Source: Burkholderia sp. L27(2015)
GTDB taxonomy: Bacteria; Pseudomonadota; Gammaproteobacteria; Burkholderiales; Burkholderiaceae
NCBI RefSeq assembly: GCF_009765705.1
Contig: NZ_LMUX01000009.1
Location: 465,680 to 529,679 of the forward strand
Reading direction: 5' to 3'
DNA: 64,000 nt
Below are positions 44,189-53,141 of the stretch, in pieces. A program made the position numbers and the translations under genes. The notes beneath the pieces are model-generated. The model did no database searches and had not been told where the DNA came from. It was given only the letters and a program-made list of their open reading frames with translations. Each line of letters starts with the position of its first letter. Within the stretch, counting starts at the first letter, position 1.

Positions 44189-44980
44189 TCACGCGTAGGC
44201 AATGGCGCGTGCTTCGCTGCTGCGCATCTGCATCGAGTTGCCGCGCAGCGACAAACGTCCGGTGGCCGCCAATTCACGGCAACGCCAGAAGATCAGCACG
44301 TCGGTTGCAAAAAATCCACGCGCGAGGCCCACGATTTGACCGACCAGTTGCGCCGACGGCTGCCAGTCGTCGGTGAGGCTGTCAAGAATCAGCGCGTCGA
44401 TTTCGCTATAACTGCCGCTTTCGAAGGTGTTGGTGCGCCAGCGTCGCAGATCGGTGTTCATTTGCTTAAGTTCTTGCCACTCGAGCGCCAGGCGGCCGAT
44501 GCGCAGGATCGATATGGGAGCGATCGTCTTCAGGCGGCTCTGCAGCGCTGCCGGCGTGTAAAGCCCGACTGCCGTAGGACGATGGGTCCAGAGCTCGGGT
44601 TTCTCCAGTTCCTGGGGCGTCAGGGCGATTTCGTTGATGCGCTGGGGCGTATTGCGCAAGTGATAAGCGATGCGACGCAATACCAACTGGTCGCCCGCGC
44701 TTTGGCCGTGCCAGATCACGACCGGCGATTCGTCGTTGACCAGCGCCGTGAGCCGCGCTGCCGCCTGCTCGAATTCGGTGAACACGTCCCGATCGGTGTG
44801 GCCCATCACGCGTTTCCAGAATGCGGCGCGCAGTGCATGGTCGTCATCGATCGATTTCAATGGACCGACGGGCAGATCGTCACGCAGGGTCAGGACGGAA
44901 TCTGTGCTGCCAGCTTCAAGTAGGGCGGTACTTAGCACGGCTGCTGCGACGTCGCCGTTGACGATGTGGGTATAGCTCAT
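44189..44980 (-). CDS. DUF1835-domain protein
   Basis: A protein of about 263 residues. MSYTHIVNGDVAAAVLSTALLEAG at the N-terminus and the segment with VVIWHGQSAGDQLVLRRIAYHL are typical of DUF1835, and the C-terminal part resembles the associated DUF3658. The function is unknown. It is predicted cytoplasmic, with no membrane segment. It reads the same way as paaE and the TetR gene and lies between them. The ATG at 44980 is chosen because family similarity begins there; no ribosome site is evident. Its presence next to paa genes is seen in related bacteria, but a role in that pathway is not shown. Confidence 0.8.
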   Translation of the reverse strand: MSYTHIVNGDVAAAVLSTALLEAGSTDSVLTLRDDLPVGPLKSIDDDHALRAAFWKRVMGHTDRDVFTEFEQAAARLTALVNDESPVVIWHGQSAGDQLVLRRIAYHLRNTPQRINEIALTPQELEKPELWTHRPTAVGLYTPAALQSRLKTIAPISILRIGRLALEWQELKQMNTDLRRWRTNTFESGSYSEIDALILDSLTDDWQPSAQLVGQIVGLARGFFATDVLIFWRCRELAATGRLSLRGNSMQMRSSEARAIAYA

Positions 44981-45157
44981 GGGAACGCAAACACTCGAAA
45001 CGATAACGGAAGCCCCGTCAGGAACCGGCAAACCTGCCGGTCTGCGGATTGTATGCCATTTTGAGTTGCCCACCCCGGGGCGCTCCAGGTGAGCTTCAAT
45101 CGGATCGGGTTACTCGGGCTCAGCGGGCTCGATCTCTATCGGCGTGCCTCGTACAAA

Positions 45158-46246
45158 TTATCGCTCGTCGTAACTGATCACCACGCGATCGCTGATCGGG
45201 TGGCACTGACAGGTCAGGACAAATCCTTGTTCGATTTCCAGCGGTTCGAGCGTGTAGTTCTTGTCCATCTTGACTTCGCCTTCGAGCACGCGAGCGCGGC
45301 AGGTGCAACACACGCCGCCTTTGCACGCGTAGGGCAACGCCAAGCCCGCGCGCAGCCCGACGTCCAACACGCTCACGCCCTGATAGGGCAGGCGCAGCTT
45401 GCGGGTCTTGCCGTCGAGAACCAATTCGAGTTCGGCCGCGGGCGTGTCGTCGGTAATTTCGATCGGGGGTACGCCTGCCTGCGGCAGCGGTGTGCCGAAG
45501 CGTTCGACATGCACTTTCTCAGATGGCACACCTGCGACCTTGAGTGCGGCTTCGGCGGCATCCATCATCGGCGCGGGACCGCAGATAAAGGCCTCGTCGA
45601 TGCTGTCAGCCGGCAGTAGCGAGCTGAGCAACGCTGCGCATTTATCCTGATCCAGGACGCCGTTGAACAGTTCGATATCCTGCAGATCGTCCGACAGCAC
45701 GTGGTACAGCGAAAAGCGGGTGATGTAGCGATTCTTCAAGTCTTCGAGTTCTTCCGCGAACATGATCGCGTCGACGCTGCGGTTACCGTACACCAGCGTG
45801 AAGCGGCTGGTGGGTTCGACTTCGAGTGTGGTCTTGATGATCGCGAGCACCGGAGTGATGCCCGAACCGCCGGAGAACGCGACATAGTTTTTCGCGTGGC
45901 CGGCGTTCAGGTGCGTAAAAAAACGGCCGTCGGGCGTCATGACCTCGATCGCGTGGCCCGCCTTCAGTGTGTCGAACGCGAAGTTCGAAAAGCGACCACC
46001 ACGGACACGTTTGACGCCGATGCGCAATTCCCCGTCGCGATCGTAGTCGGTTACGCCGACGCAGATCGAGTACGACCGGCGCATCTCCTCGCCATCGAGG
46101 TGCGTTTTCAGCGTGACGAACTGGCCTTGCTTGAAGCGAAATGCGTCGCGCAGCCCGGGGGGGACTTCAAACGAAATCGTGACGGCATCGGCGGTTTCGG
46201 GACGGACGTCGCGGATGCGCAGCGAATGAAATTGCGGAGTCGCCAT
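45158..46246 (-). CDS. paaE: Phenylacetyl-CoA epoxidase reductase PaaE
   Basis: A 362-residue reductase that carries electrons from NADPH through FAD and a [2Fe-2S] cluster to the PaaA diiron site. The FAD-binding RRSYSICVG and the NAD(P) motif AFSGGSGITPVLAI are in the first 240 residues. The C-terminal plant-type ferredoxin domain has the cluster cysteines in CKGGVCCTC and a fourth in FVLTCQCHP. It is the last gene of the paaABCDE operon, starting 6 bases after paaD. Confidence 0.95.
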   Translation of the reverse strand: MATPQFHSLRIRDVRPETADAVTISFEVPPGLRDAFRFKQGQFVTLKTHLDGEEMRRSYSICVGVTDYDRDGELRIGVKRVRGGRFSNFAFDTLKAGHAIEVMTPDGRFFTHLNAGHAKNYVAFSGGSGITPVLAIIKTTLEVEPTSRFTLVYGNRSVDAIMFAEELEDLKNRYITRFSLYHVLSDDLQDIELFNGVLDQDKCAALLSSLLPADSIDEAFICGPAPMMDAAEAALKVAGVPSEKVHVERFGTPLPQAGVPPIEITDDTPAAELELVLDGKTRKLRLPYQGVSVLDVGLRAGLALPYACKGGVCCTCRARVLEGEVKMDKNYTLEPLEIEQGFVLTCQCHPISDRVVISYDER

Positions 46247-46252
46247 GAGAGC

Positions 46253-46870
46253 TCAATAAGGTTTGAAGTAGTCGAAAGGCTCGCGGCATTCGAGGCAGCG
46301 ATACAGGGCTTTGCACGCGGTCGAGCCGAATTGCGCAAGCCGCTCGGTATGCGTGGAATGGCAATGCGGGCAGGGCGGCTGGTCGGCCACGCTGCCGCGT
46401 CGCGGGACGAAGCGCAGTGGTTGCGCGGTGCCGGGCGCGATGGGCCGGTCGCCTTGCGGCGGCGCAATGCCGTAAGCGTTGAGTTTGGCGCGGGCTTCGG
46501 CCGTTATCCAGTCGGTGGTCCAGGCGGGAGCCAGCACGGTCACGACGCGAAACGAGATGAGACCTGCGGCCGTCATGGCGCTTTCGATGTCCTGCTTGAT
46601 CTGGCCCATCGCCGGACATCCGGAGTAAGTCGGGGTGATGACTACCTCCAGGGCGCCGGATGCATCGTCCGCGCGTCGTACGTCGCGCAAAATGCCAAGT
46701 TCTCTTATCGAGACGACCGGAATCTCGGGGTCCGGGACGGATTCCAGTATCGCCCATGCTTGCGCCAGTGCAACGTCGTCAGCGGCCGCAGCCATAGTCG
46801 TGCCGCTGGCTGTGGCGCCCGAAGTTTCCGGTTGCATGTCAAGTATGGGCGTGTGCATCGCGTTCACCAT
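46253..46870 (-). CDS. paaD: Phenylacetate catabolism protein PaaD
   Basis: About 205 residues. The MIP18/DUF59 domain is seen in ILESVPDPEIPVVSIRELGI and in TPTYSGCPAMGQIK. The C-terminus has a zinc-ribbon-like set of cysteines, CPHCHSTHTERL and CKALYRCLECREPFDY. PaaD is thought to help assemble the iron centre of the epoxidase complex. The ATG at 46870 overlaps the paaC stop (ATGGTGA); an ATG four codons later is also possible. The open frame above it belongs to paaC read in another frame. Confidence 0.93.
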   Translation of the reverse strand: MVNAMHTPILDMQPETSGATASGTTMAAAADDVALAQAWAILESVPDPEIPVVSIRELGILRDVRRADDASGALEVVITPTYSGCPAMGQIKQDIESAMTAAGLISFRVVTVLAPAWTTDWITAEARAKLNAYGIAPPQGDRPIAPGTAQPLRFVPRRGSVADQPPCPHCHSTHTERLAQFGSTACKALYRCLECREPFDYFKPY

Positions 46871-47673
46871 TGAGCGCCGGGATATTGCCGCGCCACGCTT
46901 TGCAGTTCGGCGAGCAAAAAGCCCATGTGTTCCGAATGGATGCCGAGCTTGCCGGTAGACGTGTAGCCACCCGGCGCAGGCAAGCTCAAGGTTGCTTCTT
47001 CCAGAGTTGCCTCGACGTCGGCGAGCCACGCGGCTTTGAGTTCGCCATTGCGCGCGCCGATACCCGCCTGCGCAACGCTGTCTTCGAGCGGATCGACGCT
47101 GAACAGCTCGTTGGTATATGGCGTCAGGTAATCGAGCGCGCGTTGGGCGCGACGGTGCGATTCTTCGGTCCCATCGCCCATGCGCACGAGCCAGTCGGCG
47201 GCGTGATGGACGTGGTAGAGGTTTTCCTTGATCGATTTGGCAGCAATGGCGGCCAACTGTGCATCGCTCGATTGCTCCAGCGCCGGCCATAGGTGCGACA
47301 TCAAGGTCGCGTACAGGAAGTTGCGCACGATAGTGACCGCATAGTCTTTTTCGGCATGCGCGGTGCCTGCGAGCGGGCCGTAATGCGGCAACTCCACTAA
47401 CGTGTAGTTCGCGAATTCGCGCTCGGTGCGCCAGTATGCGTAGTGGTCTTCGGTACGCGCTGCACCGCTGGCGGCCGTTTCGAGGCTAGCCGCGTGGGCG
47501 TACAACAGGCGTGCCTGACCGATCAGATCGAGGCTGATGTTGGATAGCGCGATATCTTCTTCCAGTGCCGGGCCGTGGCCGCACCATTCACTGTTGCGCT
47601 GGCCCAGGATCAAGGCGTTGTCGGCGAGGCGCAGGATATACGCCAGATGTTGCTCGGTCATGGTCGCGCTCAT
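46864..47673 (-). CDS. paaC: Phenylacetyl-CoA epoxidase structural subunit PaaC
   Basis: A 269-residue ferritin-like subunit that forms the heterodimer with PaaA. Family marks are YILRLADNALILGQRNSEWCG and LSNISLDLIGQAR, followed by EREFANYTLVELP. It has lost most of the diiron ligands, as expected for PaaC. Its ATG overlaps the paaB stop in TGATG, and its stop overlaps paaD, so translation is coupled through the operon. Confidence 0.95.
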   Translation of the reverse strand: MSATMTEQHLAYILRLADNALILGQRNSEWCGHGPALEEDIALSNISLDLIGQARLLYAHAASLETAASGAARTEDHYAYWRTEREFANYTLVELPHYGPLAGTAHAEKDYAVTIVRNFLYATLMSHLWPALEQSSDAQLAAIAAKSIKENLYHVHHAADWLVRMGDGTEESHRRAQRALDYLTPYTNELFSVDPLEDSVAQAGIGARNGELKAAWLADVEATLEEATLSLPAPGGYTSTGKLGIHSEHMGFLLAELQSVARQYPGAQW

Positions 47674-47957
47674 CACATGTGGTTGACTTCGTCAGGCAGC
47701 TCGTAGAAGGTCGGGTGACGATAGATCTTGTCGCCGGCCGGCTCGAACAACTCCGCTTTGTCGTCAGGGTTCGAAGCCGTGATCGCGTTCGAGGGCACCA
47801 CCCAAATGCTGATGCCTTCCTGGCGGCGCGTGTAGACGTCGCGTGCCATGCGCAGCGCCATCGCGGCGTCGCTCGCGTGCAGGCTGCCGCAATGCTTGTG
47901 ATCCAGCCCTTGCTTGCTGCGCACGAACACTTCCCATAGTGGCCATTCTTGATTCAT
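47673..47957 (-). CDS. paaB: Phenylacetyl-CoA epoxidase subunit PaaB
   Basis: A 94-residue bridging subunit of the epoxidase complex. The sequence opens EWPLWEVFVRSKQGLDHKH and has LHASDAAMALRMARDVYTRR, as expected for PaaB. It links PaaAC heterodimers. It begins 104 bases after paaA and overlaps paaC by one base. Confidence 0.96.
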   Translation of the reverse strand: MNQEWPLWEVFVRSKQGLDHKHCGSLHASDAAMALRMARDVYTRRQEGISIWVVPSNAITASNPDDKAELFEPAGDKIYRHPTFYELPDEVNHM

Positions 47958-48061
47958 GGATAACTCCTGTTTATTCAGCTTGGTTCAGCTTATTCGGCGC
48001 GGTTGCGGATCGGGTAAGACGCACGCAACACGCGGGTGCCCTGGCTTTTCCAAGGCGGCAA

Positions 48062-49063
48062 CTATGCTGCTTTAGGTTGCGCTTTCGCGGCTTGTTTGCG
48101 GGAATAAGCCAACGCCGCTTCACGCACCCAACCGCCGTCTTCGTGCGCTTTGACGCGGGTGGCGAGGCGCTCCTTGTTGCACGGACCTTCGCCGTTGACG
48201 ACGCGCCAGAATTCGTCCCAATCGATCGTGCCGTAATCGTGTTGACCGCGTGCCTCGTTCCATTTCAGGTCCGGGTCCGGGAAGGTCACACCGAGCACCT
48301 TGGCCTGCTCGATCGCCGCATCGACAAACTTTTGACGCAGGTCGTCGTTGGAAATGCGCTTGATGCCCCACTGCATGGTTTGCGTGCTGTGGATCGATTC
48401 CTTGTCGCTCGGGCCGAACATCATCAGCACCGGCCACCACCAGCGATTCACCGCTTCCTGCACCATCTCGTGCTGCGCCTCGGTGCCTTGCATCATCGCC
48501 AGCAACGCGTCGAAGCCTTGCCGTTGGTGAAACGACTCTTCCTTGCAGATGCGGATCATGGCGCGCGCATACGGGCCATAGGTACAGCGGCACAAGGGCA
48601 CTTGGTTCATGATTGCCGCGCCGTCGACCAGCCAGCCAATGACGCCGACATCGGCCCAGGTCAACGTGGGGTAATTGAAAATGCTCGAATATTTGGCACG
48701 GCCCGTGTGCAGCGCATCGACCAGTTGATCGCGCGAGGTGCCTAGCGTTTCGGCGGCGCTATATAAGTAGAGGCCATGGCCTGCTTCGTCCTGTACTTTG
48801 GCGAGCAAAATGGCCTTGCGCTTCAGGCTGGGGGCTCGGCTGATCCAGTTGCCTTCCGGCAGCATCCCGATGATTTCGGAGTGAGCATGCTGGGAAATCT
48901 GCCGCAGCAAGGTCTTGCGATAGGCCTCGGGCATCCAGTCCTGGGGCTCGATTTTCTGATCCGCGGCAATGCGGCTATCGAAGCGGACCTGCGCCGGCTG
49001 GTCAGCGCCAGCCGCGTCCGGCGCGGCGACGCCGTTGGGCATATCGAGGGATTGGGTGTACAC
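48062..49063 (-). CDS. paaA: Phenylacetyl-CoA epoxidase catalytic subunit PaaA
   Basis: A 333-residue diiron oxygenase that epoxidises the ring of phenylacetyl-CoA. The iron ligands are in [10 protein letters not shown] and in [13 protein letters not shown]. The C-terminal part with [18 protein letters not shown] is typical. GGAGG at 49073-49069 stands 5 bases before a GTG at 49063, while the ATG at 49075 overlaps that site, so the GTG is preferred. A perfect 16-bp palindrome for a TetR-type regulator lies 44 bases upstream. It leads paaABCDE. Confidence 0.96.
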   Translation of the reverse strand: MYTQSLDMPNGVAAPDAAGADQPAQVRFDSRIAADQKIEPQDWMPEAYRKTLLRQISQHAHSEIIGMLPEGNWISRAPSLKRKAILLAKVQDEAGHGLYLYSAAETLGTSRDQLVDALHTGRAKYSSIFNYPTLTWADVGVIGWLVDGAAIMNQVPLCRCTYGPYARAMIRICKEESFHQRQGFDALLAMMQGTEAQHEMVQEAVNRWWWPVLMMFGPSDKESIHSTQTMQWGIKRISNDDLRQKFVDAAIEQAKVLGVTFPDPDLKWNEARGQHDYGTIDWDEFWRVVNGEGPCNKERLATRVKAHEDGGWVREAALAYSRKQAAKAQPKAA

Positions 49064-49106
49064 GGCAGCCTCCATTCACTAAGCAATCGAGCCGCCAGTA
49101 TAAACC

Positions 49107-49122
49107 AACCGACCGGTCGGTT
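49107..49122. promoter_or_regulatory. PaaR-type operator before paaA
   Basis: AACCGACCGGTCGGTT is a perfect palindrome 44 bases before the paaA start. It matches the type of inverted repeat known to control the paaA promoter in Burkholderia. A TetR-family gene lies 5 kb away beyond paaE. Confidence 0.85.
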
Positions 49123-49204
49123 AATAAATATTTTGGAGGATTATCCGATGGATGGTCGATATATGAGGGGCGTACCGTCGGATTGAGGTCGCTACGTAGG
49201 ATAG

Positions 49205-50503
49205 CTATGACCCGCGCAAAGCGGCGTCGGCTTTAACGGCATCGAAATTGCCTTCCCACTTGCCGACGATGATGGTTGCGACCACGTTGCCGATGATATT
49301 GATCACGGCGCGCGCCTCCGACATGAAGCGATCGACCGCAAGCAATAGAATCAACCCTTGCAGAGGCAGAATGCCGGTCGCGGCGACCGTGGCGGCAAGC
49401 GTGAGGAAGGCGGCGCCGGTTACTCCGGCGGCGCCTTTCGAGGTCAACAGCATTAGACCGAAGATGCTCGCCTGCTGCGCCCACGACAGATGCACACCGT
49501 ACACCTGCTGAATGAACAGGACGCTGATCGGCAGCGTCAGCGCTACCCCCGTCAGATTGAACGAATAGCTGATCGGCAGCACCAGGCCCACCACCACGCG
49601 CGATACGCCCAGCGATTCCAGTTTGACTGCGAGTTGCGGCAGCACCGCCTCGGATGAGGAGGTGGCAAGGGCGAGCAAGATCTCGCCGCGGATATAGCGC
49701 AAGATTGCGCCCAGCCGCAGGCCGGCCATACGGCATACGATTCCCAGCACAACGAGCACGAACAGCGCCATGCCGACATAGGCGGTCAGCACCAGCTTGC
49801 CCAGCGTAATCAGCATCACGACGCCGAACTTGCCCACGGTAAAGCCGATCGCGCCGAACACCCCTAGCGGTGCAAACAGCATGACGACCGACGTTGCCTT
49901 GAATACCACCACGGTCAATCTATCCAGCGCCTCGGTGATAGGCCGTCCTTTTTCGCCGGACAACACGAGCGCTGTCCCGAAAATCAGGGCAACCACCAGG
50001 ATTTGCAAAAGGTCCCCATGCACGAAGGGATTAAGCAGGTTGTCGGGGATCAGCTTGAAGAAAAAGCTGCTCAACGATGGCAAGGTCTCGCCGGTCGTAT
50101 ATTTCGCGATTTCCCCCGACAACCCGGCGGACGGAGGCGCAACGCCGTTGCCGGGCTGCACGACCTGGCCGAGAATGTAGCCGACAATCAGCGCGAGCGT
50201 GGTCAGGACTTCGAAATAAATCAATGCCTTCAGGCCGATGCGTCCTACTTTGCGCATGTCGCCGACTTGTGCGATGCCGGTTGAGACGATCAGAAAAACG
50301 ATGGGGCCGATGACCAGCTTGATGAGTCCGATGAACGCGTCGGCGAGCGGTCGAAGATCACTGCCCCAGCGCGGATTCAGCCAACCGACCAGCGCGCCGC
50401 AGACGACGGCAAACAGGATCTGCACATTGGCATGTCTCCATAGCGCTCGGCGGGGGGGAGCATGCGCGAGCGGCGTGCCCTCTGGACTAGTGGTGCTGCT
50501 CAT
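49205..50503 (-). CDS. DctA-like dicarboxylate/amino acid:cation symporter
   Basis: A 432-residue member of the DAACS family (DctA, GltP). The serine-rich re-entrant loop is ALATSSSEAVLPQL, and the substrate region is PISYSFNLTG and LLTSKGAAGVTGAAF. About eight helices in the inner membrane. DctA itself has YSFNLDG; here the Asp is Thr, so the substrate may differ from succinate and fumarate. An AGGAG precedes the ATG. It is followed by nothing on its strand and is divergent from the N-acyl-D-amino-acid deacylase gene. Confidence 0.9.
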   Translation of the reverse strand: MSSTTSPEGTPLAHAPPRRALWRHANVQILFAVVCGALVGWLNPRWGSDLRPLADAFIGLIKLVIGPIVFLIVSTGIAQVGDMRKVGRIGLKALIYFEVLTTLALIVGYILGQVVQPGNGVAPPSAGLSGEIAKYTTGETLPSLSSFFFKLIPDNLLNPFVHGDLLQILVVALIFGTALVLSGEKGRPITEALDRLTVVVFKATSVVMLFAPLGVFGAIGFTVGKFGVVMLITLGKLVLTAYVGMALFVLVVLGIVCRMAGLRLGAILRYIRGEILLALATSSSEAVLPQLAVKLESLGVSRVVVGLVLPISYSFNLTGVALTLPISVLFIQQVYGVHLSWAQQASIFGLMLLTSKGAAGVTGAAFLTLAATVAATGILPLQGLILLLAVDRFMSEARAVINIIGNVVATIIVGKWEGNFDAVKADAALRGS

Positions 50504-50944
50504 ATCGTCTCCTTTATCTTTATCGGCCGGTATTGTCGTTTTGTGTGGCTTCTAGCCTGGCCGTGCGCTGTCAGGATTCATCGTCCATCAGGCGTGCGCA
50601 GAAAAAGTATAACGAGACGGGGTGAGTTAATAATTAATTGTCAGTTACTCTATTGTTAAGCTGAAGTTATGAGTTGAGCTGTCTCCTGACGGTCCGTGTT
50701 GCCGCGCAAACCGCCATTGAAATTTTTTTGGGCAAACCGGTTATGATTTACGTCATTCCATAATTGCAGACATGTTTCTGCTATAAGGGAATGATTCGGG
50801 TCGCAGGTGCATCGCGACACTGGGCTTGGCCGCGCCGGGCGAAGATGGCTTGCGCGATGACAAACACGATCTCGACTGCCGGCTGTGCGCCACGAGAGAT
50901 CTTTCACATCGGTTGGGAATGGTATGAACCTGCTGGATCAAGTC
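50504..50944. other. 440-base divergent regulatory region
   Basis: No gene supported. The main element is the 42-base dyad at 50753-50794. A stop-rich AT run around 50620-50660 is also present. Confidence 0.5.
50753..50794. promoter_or_regulatory. 42-bp two-part dyad, candidate IclR or GntR site
   Basis: Arms TCATTCC and GGAATGA at the ends, and GCAGA and TCTGC inside, all exact, with equal 6-base gaps. Its ATTCCATAATTG (50755-50766) recurs as ATTCCGTAATTG at 53998-54009 before the SelA-like gene, so the same regulator may serve both promoters. Confidence 0.6.
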
Positions 50945-52402
50945 ATGGACTATGAGCTGATTATCCGCAACGCCCGCATTTTCGACGGCAGCGGCGCAGC
51001 CGAATTTCGCGGCTGTGTTGCCGTGCGCGAAGGCCGTATCGTCGCCATCGACGCCCGTATCGAAGGTGCGGCGCGGACCGAAATCGACGCGCAGGGCCTC
51101 GCGCTTTCACCGGGCTTTATCGACGTCCATACGCACGACGACACCAACGTGATCCGCGAGCCGGAGATGCTGCCCAAGATTTCCCAAGGCATTACCACGG
51201 TCGTGGTCGGCAACTGCGGCATCAGCGCGAGTCCTGTATCGCTCAAGGGCGATCCGCCTGACCCGCTGAATTTGCTGGGTCGCGCCAAGGATTTCACTTA
51301 TCCGAGCTTCAGCGATTATCGTCGCGCGGTGGACGCCGCGATTCCCAGCGTGAACGTCGCGGCGCTGGTCGGCCACACAGCACTGCGCAACAATCACATG
51401 GACACACTGGATCGCACTGCGACCGCCGGCGAAATCGACGCGATGCGCGTGCAACTGCGCGAGGCGCTCGAGCATGGCGCGCTCGGCTTGAGCACCGGCC
51501 TCGCGTACGCTTCTGCCTATTCGTCGAGCACCGACGAAGTGAAAGCGTTGGCCGAAGTGCTCAACGACTTCGGCGGCGTGTACACCACGCACTTGCGCAC
51601 CGAGTTCGACGGCATTCTCGACGCCATGGACGAAGCGTTTGAGATTGGCCGTTACGCCCGCGCGCCGGTGATTGTTTCGCATTTGAAATGTGCTGGGGCG
51701 GGCAACTGGGGCCGCAGCGGCGAAGTGATCGAGAAGATCGAACAGGCCGCCCAGGAGCATCCGACCGGCTGCGATTGCTATCCCTATTCGGCTAGCTCCA
51801 CGACCCTGGACCTGAAGCAGGTCACCAGCGACTTCGACATCCTCATCACGTGGAGCGAGCCTGAACCGGGTATGGGCGGCAAGAAACTCGCCGACATCGC
51901 TGCGCAATGGAATGTCTCGCTGTTGGATGCGGCCAAGCGCTTGCAGCCGGCCGGCGCGGTTTACTACGGGATGGATGAAGGCGACGTGCGGCGGATACTC
52001 TCGAATCGGTTGACGATGATAGGTTCGGACGGCTTGCCCAACGATCCCTTGCCGCATCCGCGGCTTTGGGGAGCGTTCCCGCGCGTGCTCGGTCATTACA
52101 GTCGCGATGTCGGGCTATTTCCACTCGCCGAGGCGGTACGTAAGATGACGGGTCTGTCGGCCGCGCGTTTCGGGCTGACCGGGCGCGGCGAGATTCAGGT
52201 CGGTCACTGGGCCGATCTGGTGCTGTTCGATCCTGCGACTATCCGTGACACCGCCGACTTCGGCAACCCGATTCAGGCCGCCGACGGTATCGAAAGCGTC
52301 TGGGTGAACGGGGTATTGTCTTATCAGAACAAGCAATTGACGGGACGCCGCGCTGGCCGCTTCCTCGCTCGCTCGGGCGATTTGCGCAATCATTTTCGTT
52401 AG
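50945..52402 (+). CDS. N-acyl-D-amino-acid deacylase
   Basis: A 485-residue amidohydrolase-superfamily enzyme of the D-aminoacylase group, which frees D-amino acids from N-acyl forms. Metal and active-site marks are IDVHTHDDTNV, VVGNCGIS with the conserved cysteine, and YTTHLRTEF, then VIVSHLKCAG and TMIGSDGLPNDPLPHPR. The C-terminal beta domain ends VNGVLSYQNKQLTG. The ATG at 50945 matches the family start; one at 50924 is possible. It faces RidA convergently and stands with an IclR regulator, a PLP enzyme, a porin and a GntP permease. Confidence 0.9.
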   Translation: MDYELIIRNARIFDGSGAAEFRGCVAVREGRIVAIDARIEGAARTEIDAQGLALSPGFIDVHTHDDTNVIREPEMLPKISQGITTVVVGNCGISASPVSLKGDPPDPLNLLGRAKDFTYPSFSDYRRAVDAAIPSVNVAALVGHTALRNNHMDTLDRTATAGEIDAMRVQLREALEHGALGLSTGLAYASAYSSSTDEVKALAEVLNDFGGVYTTHLRTEFDGILDAMDEAFEIGRYARAPVIVSHLKCAGAGNWGRSGEVIEKIEQAAQEHPTGCDCYPYSASSTTLDLKQVTSDFDILITWSEPEPGMGGKKLADIAAQWNVSLLDAAKRLQPAGAVYYGMDEGDVRRILSNRLTMIGSDGLPNDPLPHPRLWGAFPRVLGHYSRDVGLFPLAEAVRKMTGLSAARFGLTGRGEIQVGHWADLVLFDPATIRDTADFGNPIQAADGIESVWVNGVLSYQNKQLTGRRAGRFLARSGDLRNHFR

Positions 52403-52495
52403 GCGTGCGGTGGGCCGGTTCTGGGGCAGGCTCTAGCACGGTTGGACGCTGTCGATGTACGGGGCCGGCTGACCGTGCATCGACAGTGCCAGGAT

Positions 52496-52975
52496 TCAAT
52501 CCCGAATCGCCACGATGGCTTCGATTTCCACCGTGATGTTATTCGGCAGCGAGCCGACGCCGACCGCCGAGCGCGAATGGCGTCCAGCATCGCCAAGCAC
52601 TTGGACCAGCAGGTCGGAGCACCCATTGATGACGCGCGGGTGCTCGGTAAAGTCGGGCGTTGCGTTGACCATGCCGAGCAGCTTCACCACGCGCGTCACG
52701 CGCGCCAGATCGCCGAGCGTGTCGTGCAGCACCGACAGCAGATTCAGCCCAACCAATTGAGCATGCGCGTAGGCCACTTCGGTAGTGACGGTGTCGCCGA
52801 CCTTGCCGGTCATCAATTCGCCGCTGACCGTTACCGGACCTTGGCCCGACAAGAAGAGCAAATTGCCTTCGCGGGTGCAATGGTTGAAGTTGCCGATCGG
52901 CGCAGGGACGGCGGGTAGAGTCAGACCGAGCGCGCGTAGGCGATCGTAGCAGGTGGTTTCTGAAGTGGTGTGCAT
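52496..52975 (-). CDS. RidA-family enamine/imine deaminase
   Basis: A 159-residue YjgF/RidA-type protein of the longer subgroup. FLSGQGPVTVSGELMTGKVG and VTRVVKLLGMVNATPDFTEHP are typical; the arginine near the C-terminus lies in GRHSRSAVGVGSLP. RidA proteins hydrolyse reactive enamine and imine intermediates released by PLP enzymes. A PLP enzyme of lyase type is encoded 1 kb away, so RidA probably finishes its reaction. It is read on the minus strand downstream of the IclR gene, 166 bases apart. Confidence 0.9.
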   Translation of the reverse strand: MHTTSETTCYDRLRALGLTLPAVPAPIGNFNHCTREGNLLFLSGQGPVTVSGELMTGKVGDTVTTEVAYAHAQLVGLNLLSVLHDTLGDLARVTRVVKLLGMVNATPDFTEHPRVINGCSDLLVQVLGDAGRHSRSAVGVGSLPNNITVEIEAIVAIRD

Positions 52976-53056
52976 GAACGATGGGATGAATGTGGGGTGT
53001 TTCAGGCCGGTCAGGGTTCTCCGGCCGCGTTTCTCATGCGGCGCTGCTGAGGCAGC

Positions 53057-53124
53057 GCTTTTACGGTCGTGCTTCTAGGTTCGCTTCCAAGATTGCGCTT
53101 TTAAGTTTGCGCTTCTAATCCGCA
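53057..53124. repeat. Imperfect tandem repeat, about five 14-bp units
   Basis: Units beginning GCTTYTA or GCTTCCA at 53057, 53071, 53083, 53097 and 53111, each 12-14 bases. They fill the gap between ridA and the IclR gene. Confidence 0.5.
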
Positions 53125-53141
53125 TTCCTCCGCGAACATTT

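Noticed and set aside
46871..47290. Upstream extension of paaD by 140 codons
   Set aside because: It runs through paaC in another frame and is Arg-rich, a typical shadow of a high-GC gene.
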